Position numbers and translations under genes: made by a program. Shown here one piece after another: positions 6,201 through 8,665 of a DNA stretch of 8,665 nucleotides. Origin of the DNA: Candidatus Poribacteria bacterium (GTDB taxonomy: Bacteria; Poribacteria; WGA-4E; WGA-3G); contig VXXH01000399.1 of assembly GCA_009835515.1 (NCBI GenBank), positions 1-8,665 on the forward strand, in the 5' to 3' direction. The first letter of the stretch is position 1, and each line of letters opens with the position of its first letter. The notes under the pieces are model-generated. The model searched no databases and was not told the DNA's origin. It worked only from the letters and a program-made list of their open reading frames with translations.

Positions 6201-8665
6201 TTAAAGACAGAAGTGGGTGATATTCGTATCAGCGATGCAGGCGGTGCAATCGTACACCGAGACAACGTAATGCGCCTTGAAAAGACTGCTTTGAAACTTC
6301 TGGGTAACGCTGTAGATATAGGCGGCGAGGTAAATGTTCACCCAGAAGACGTTAACAAGTCGCGGCTAAACCTCAGCGTCAACGCGCCTGATTTAGCACT
6401 CACGACGTTTAGCGACTTAATAGCGAAGGCTTCCGCAAATGGCATTAAGGGTGAAGATCTCACAGGCGGCGCGTTAGGGGTTTCAATAGACATCACAGGC
6501 ACCCCCGCTGAAACTGTTATCACCGTAAACGCGCAAACGGCACCCCAGCAGCCGATTCGGTTCATGGCTTATGCCGACCCTATCACATTGGAAAGTTTGC
6601 ATGCAAATGCGACTCTTAATACGGGTGCTTTAAACATCCAATCGGTAAAGGCAGATGGACAGATAGGCGATGGCAGCTACCGCATACAAGGAGACGCTTC
6701 GTTCTCAACGCAAGATGCAGACGCACAGCGGTTTGCCATTGATGTGTTAGTGTCCGAACTGGGGATTGCTGATTTTGTGACCCTGTTGTCAAGGCAAGTC
6801 CCACCTTTCCGTGGCACCGTTTCTGGACATGCGAAACTCAGCGGTAAAGGGAGCCTGCACCCACACCAGATCTCAATAACCGGTGAAGTGAGTGCGTTGA
6901 ATTTTCAAGGGTATGGCATTAACTGTACCAACACAACACCGCTCCAATTCCAATCCGAACGAGGAGACCTTGTTGTGCGTCTCCCTTTAAAGTTGAAGTC
7001 GCCTGAAATGGTGACAACGGCAAACGTTAATATCACAGGTACTTTTGAGGCACCGGAGATTACAGCGGAATGGAACGGCGACATCAATGAGATGGAATGG
7101 AACGGAAAAGTCGAGTACCGTGATGAACGGATAACACTCACAGGCATTGAGATAAAGAACCGTGCGGGTCGGTCAACGATTACCGGTGTGATTCCGTTCA
7201 ATTTAGGATTCACAGGGATCGACATATCGGATCGGTTTCCCGATGAACCGATTGATGTACATTTTCGGGGTAGTGAACTACCGCTTGAATTTTTTCCCGG
7301 CATTGATCTACTCTTTTCAGAGGCAGATGGCACCGTTGACATAGATTTAGCACTACAAGGTATAAGCAGCGATCCTTACATAACGGGGTCTGCATCGCTT
7401 GAGGCGGTGCAACTCCAACTGAAGAATTTCCATGAACCGATTCGGAACATGAAGATGAAGCTTAGGGCTCGCGAAGATACGATTGACCTTACAGAACTCG
7501 GCTTCGATTTAGGGACAGGTTCCTGTATGCTGCAACAGGCGCAATTGGCATTGGACGGATTAACACCGAAAGACTTCAGGCTAATAGGGTTGAAATTTGA
7601 ATTATTCCCACTCGGCGCAACGGTTCAGCACGCCCTACCGCCGGAAACATTGGAAGAGATTGCGGGACATCTCAGTACGACGCTCAATGAATTAACAATT
7701 CCTTTCAGTAGTTTTCTGACAAAAGGAGAAAATACACCATTTCCACAAATCCAAAAGGTACCTTCACTCGCAGATATTGTGGCTGTCTCAAACGCGAAAT
7801 TATCCATTAACAGCGTCCGCCTCGCCTTTAAGGCACTGGATCAACCCTACGATTTCCAAAGCCCGCGACCGACTCAGATAGTGCTGAACGCCGAGACAAT
7901 AACTTTACCGCACGCATTTACCCTTGAAAATCAGTACACCTTTCTGGTCGAACAGACGTTTACCGATGAAGATGAGAAACCAGAGGGTGTTACCGGTGAC
8001 GTATACGTAATTGAAGACGCAAAGACAACACTCAGCATTGATGCTGGCAGTCAATGGTCGGTAAATGGAGAATTTGACGCGGCACTGCGGTTTAATAATT
8101 TCAATGTCTCAGCGTTAACCAACACCTGGCCCGCGCCCTACCGGATTATAGGTGCCTTGTCGGGAAGCCTACAGATGAGCGGCACCAGCGAAGATCCAAA
8201 GATAACTTTGCGACGACACAAGTCTGAACCCGCGGAACTCTACCTGCATGACACCCCCATCGACCTCCGATGGAGAATTCGGTATCAGAACGGGAAATGG
8301 GAAATCTCAAAAAAACGATATGTTGAAGTTGAGTTCGGTGAAAATTTGCTCAACTTTTCGTGGGAGATGCCCCATCAACTCGAACTCGCCCCGTTTCTGA
8401 CGGAACTGCAACGCTCACCAGGCGCGGTGTGGCGTGAACTCCAAAAAACAGAGATGGACGGCATCTTGGACATTAAAGTAAATGATTTTGACATCCTATC
8501 ATCTGTGGTGCCGGGTCTCGAATTACCAACAGGTACAGGTCAAATTCATGTTGAACTCAAAGGCACGATAGAAGCACCACAAGCCATAGGTGCTGTGCTT
8601 TTTAATAATATTGGTTTTCAACTTTCTGAAGCTGGCATTTATGTTAAAGAAACGGGCGGCAGAAT
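3267..8665 (+). CDS. AsmA/TamB-family envelope protein, C-terminus beyond the window
   Basis: The frame stays open from ATG 3267 to the window end (1,799 complete codons). TAGGA at 3254-3258 gives an acceptable SD. The N-terminus is one basic, hydrophobic anchor (MQKRIQKIAIFFGIFIILAL, membrane segment about residues 8-26), followed by an AsmA/TamB-like start: KRLATELEYRL, ASVGDIKGSILGNITINGI, then VVLKYNLLGFLSRVFEVTQL. The rest is a long run of beta-rich units with repeated Gly-Thr and G-x-L patterns, such as SGSLQMSGTSEDPKI and LKGTIEAPQAIGAVLFNNI. Residues 1730-1794 resemble the segment that precedes the C-terminal TamB (DUF490) domain, which must lie past the edge. Family members are inner-membrane-anchored periplasmic beta-groove proteins implicated in phospholipid transport to, and protein assembly in, the outer membrane. 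At 1,799 residues or more it exceeds E. coli TamB (1,259). No tamA/bamA neighbour is visible, and YhdP-like or other AsmA subfamilies remain possible, so no symbol is assigned. Confidence 0.88.
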   Translation, partial: MQKRIQKIAIFFGIFIILALCGGFFFSRSDTFLNWVEKRLATELEYRLTDDYKASVGDIKGSILGNITINGITISKHDTPDTPVISTEKVVLKYNLLGFLSRVFEVTQLRVTKPRIRAKSNADGSVNLEHIFKETTTQGPPKFALAVEHIECSNGIIDYIDTQRDIHIEITGVSIDVEGTLDTWNHKGYLRIDAGSLKFNGSETPIDTFEVDFQILATLSELDRLRLEFGNSSLEVTGHFPHGETGAPWDIGLDLLRLDVADVDQFFGEDTELEGIVKGRITASGNSDLAFAAALSVETPTFSMTQAESHRQIVLTDLKIDADFNLHPIPTFTLKTFRTQIADGTLTSNGTIGLQSRPEGDVIAQLRQLTTSPLNYTGQGKATDIKLIPLLSMFVQLPEYLTDSTGHLSGTATFNGNSTDSSTFKLNSTIEITETTLNAVALADSTLRCVIDAGELKAGGNLDETDINITGPFPLAAQDALDIHISRINFDDLMKIVNSADLGGTGEYTAKLSSDGILEGAIKIPDASFNDIPIGALVGNLDYQDGQVFIENGLLTKNTINDLVTAYESRTTIAGVVDVEGEFPAEFSVVADPVYVQHYPRVVLGAEYPVEGEVSGELKLYGTLINLDGSADFSVTEGVAWGIHLDPLTLPLRIEDYNIALPDFEITTRGQKVTLNVTVASNGDYDLLLESDAPVSFQALANAAKIADFPFGGQFDVRVVGTLKKPENVDFQVELDFSDITFLDNGRETQHPLSDVLLHGKLVELKNTTAEPDRFDFTGRGFNGQIRGYVSMAPDNPYKFIMESEALEVTPILRILHPALEAVTGTAKGRAEIKGTVAALAPTDEENNDQRVYPYDVAIEIDTSQLHYGNSSRKKSPFTNAEPIRLYLKDDKWTFDAFALRTAEDKSPFIELTGNFDAKSEAMELYAKSDGFALAPFGTALGLPLDMLQTGSGHYTLKITGTSKQPRVALDWAIPMLDLKTEVGDIRISDAGGAIVHRDNVMRLEKTALKLLGNAVDIGGEVNVHPEDVNKSRLNLSVNAPDLALTTFSDLIAKASANGIKGEDLTGGALGVSIDITGTPAETVITVNAQTAPQQPIRFMAYADPITLESLHANATLNTGALNIQSVKADGQIGDGSYRIQGDASFSTQDADAQRFAIDVLVSELGIADFVTLLSRQVPPFRGTVSGHAKLSGKGSLHPHQISITGEVSALNFQGYGINCTNTTPLQFQSERGDLVVRLPLKLKSPEMVTTANVNITGTFEAPEITAEWNGDINEMEWNGKVEYRDERITLTGIEIKNRAGRSTITGVIPFNLGFTGIDISDRFPDEPIDVHFRGSELPLEFFPGIDLLFSEADGTVDIDLALQGISSDPYITGSASLEAVQLQLKNFHEPIRNMKMKLRAREDTIDLTELGFDLGTGSCMLQQAQLALDGLTPKDFRLIGLKFELFPLGATVQHALPPETLEEIAGHLSTTLNELTIPFSSFLTKGENTPFPQIQKVPSLADIVAVSNAKLSINSVRLAFKALDQPYDFQSPRPTQIVLNAETITLPHAFTLENQYTFLVEQTFTDEDEKPEGVTGDVYVIEDAKTTLSIDAGSQWSVNGEFDAALRFNNFNVSALTNTWPAPYRIIGALSGSLQMSGTSEDPKITLRRHKSEPAELYLHDTPIDLRWRIRYQNGKWEISKKRYVEVEFGENLLNFSWEMPHQLELAPFLTELQRSPGAVWRELQKTEMDGILDIKVNDFDILSSVVPGLELPTGTGQIHVELKGTIEAPQAIGAVLFNNIGFQLSEAGIYVKETGGR

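Noticed and set aside
6905..7342. Antisense open frame of 145 codons
   Set aside because: Also opposite the tamB-like gene, with no ribosome-binding site or recognisable domain; the sense frame shows clear family features here.
3840..8052. Exact 16-base repeat ATTGATGCTGGCAGTC at 3840-3855 and 8037-8052 in the tamB-like gene
   Set aside because: Both copies encode IDAGS in frame and the flanks differ; this is plausible chance or convergence within repetitive beta-strand coding sequence.

Overview
The window carries four same-strand genes from a Gram-negative-type (diderm) bacterium: xseB (43-231), dxs (250-2103), tlyA (2158-3123), and a very long, right-truncated AsmA/TamB-family gene (3267 to the window edge). 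The inner-membrane-anchored TamB-like protein and the DXS (non-mevalonate) isoprenoid pathway point to a diderm bacterium. Moderate GC, heptameric tandem repeats and a palindromic element read in frame inside a gene resemble what I remember of Candidatus Poribacteria and similar uncultured lineages, and of cyanobacterial short tandem repeats. That taxonomic guess is weak.

xseB, dxs and tlyA form a familiar housekeeping cluster (exonuclease VII small subunit, DXP synthase, 2'-O-rRNA methyltransferase). In many bacteria ispA sits between xseB and dxs; here only 18 bases separate them. tlyA follows dxs after 54 bases. A palindromic, partly terminator-like region of about 140 bases then separates tlyA from the tamB-like gene, whose open frame runs 1,799 codons without a stop. 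Positions 1-42 hold only the leader of xseB; each frame there closes quickly and no upstream gene can be identified. No RNA genes, CRISPR arrays or transposase genes were seen.

The most unusual content is a family of small modular repeats clustered around tlyA. (i) A tract with 7-base periodicity lies between the dxs stop and the tlyA ATG and separates a good Shine-Dalgarno sequence from the start codon. (ii) A 113-base palindromic element lies inside tlyA, is read in frame and adds about 38 residues, with all recognisable methyltransferase motifs intact on both sides. (iii) A composite palindromic element after tlyA reuses the same modules (heptamers, an AGTTAA(A)GAGG block, a GGTTTTT/AAAAAC hairpin) and is flanked by an 8-base direct repeat. 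Together these look like a non-autonomous, MITE-like or RPE-like repeat family that can become protein coding. A second point of interest is dxs, where two histidines normally conserved near the thiamine diphosphate site are Tyr and Cys.
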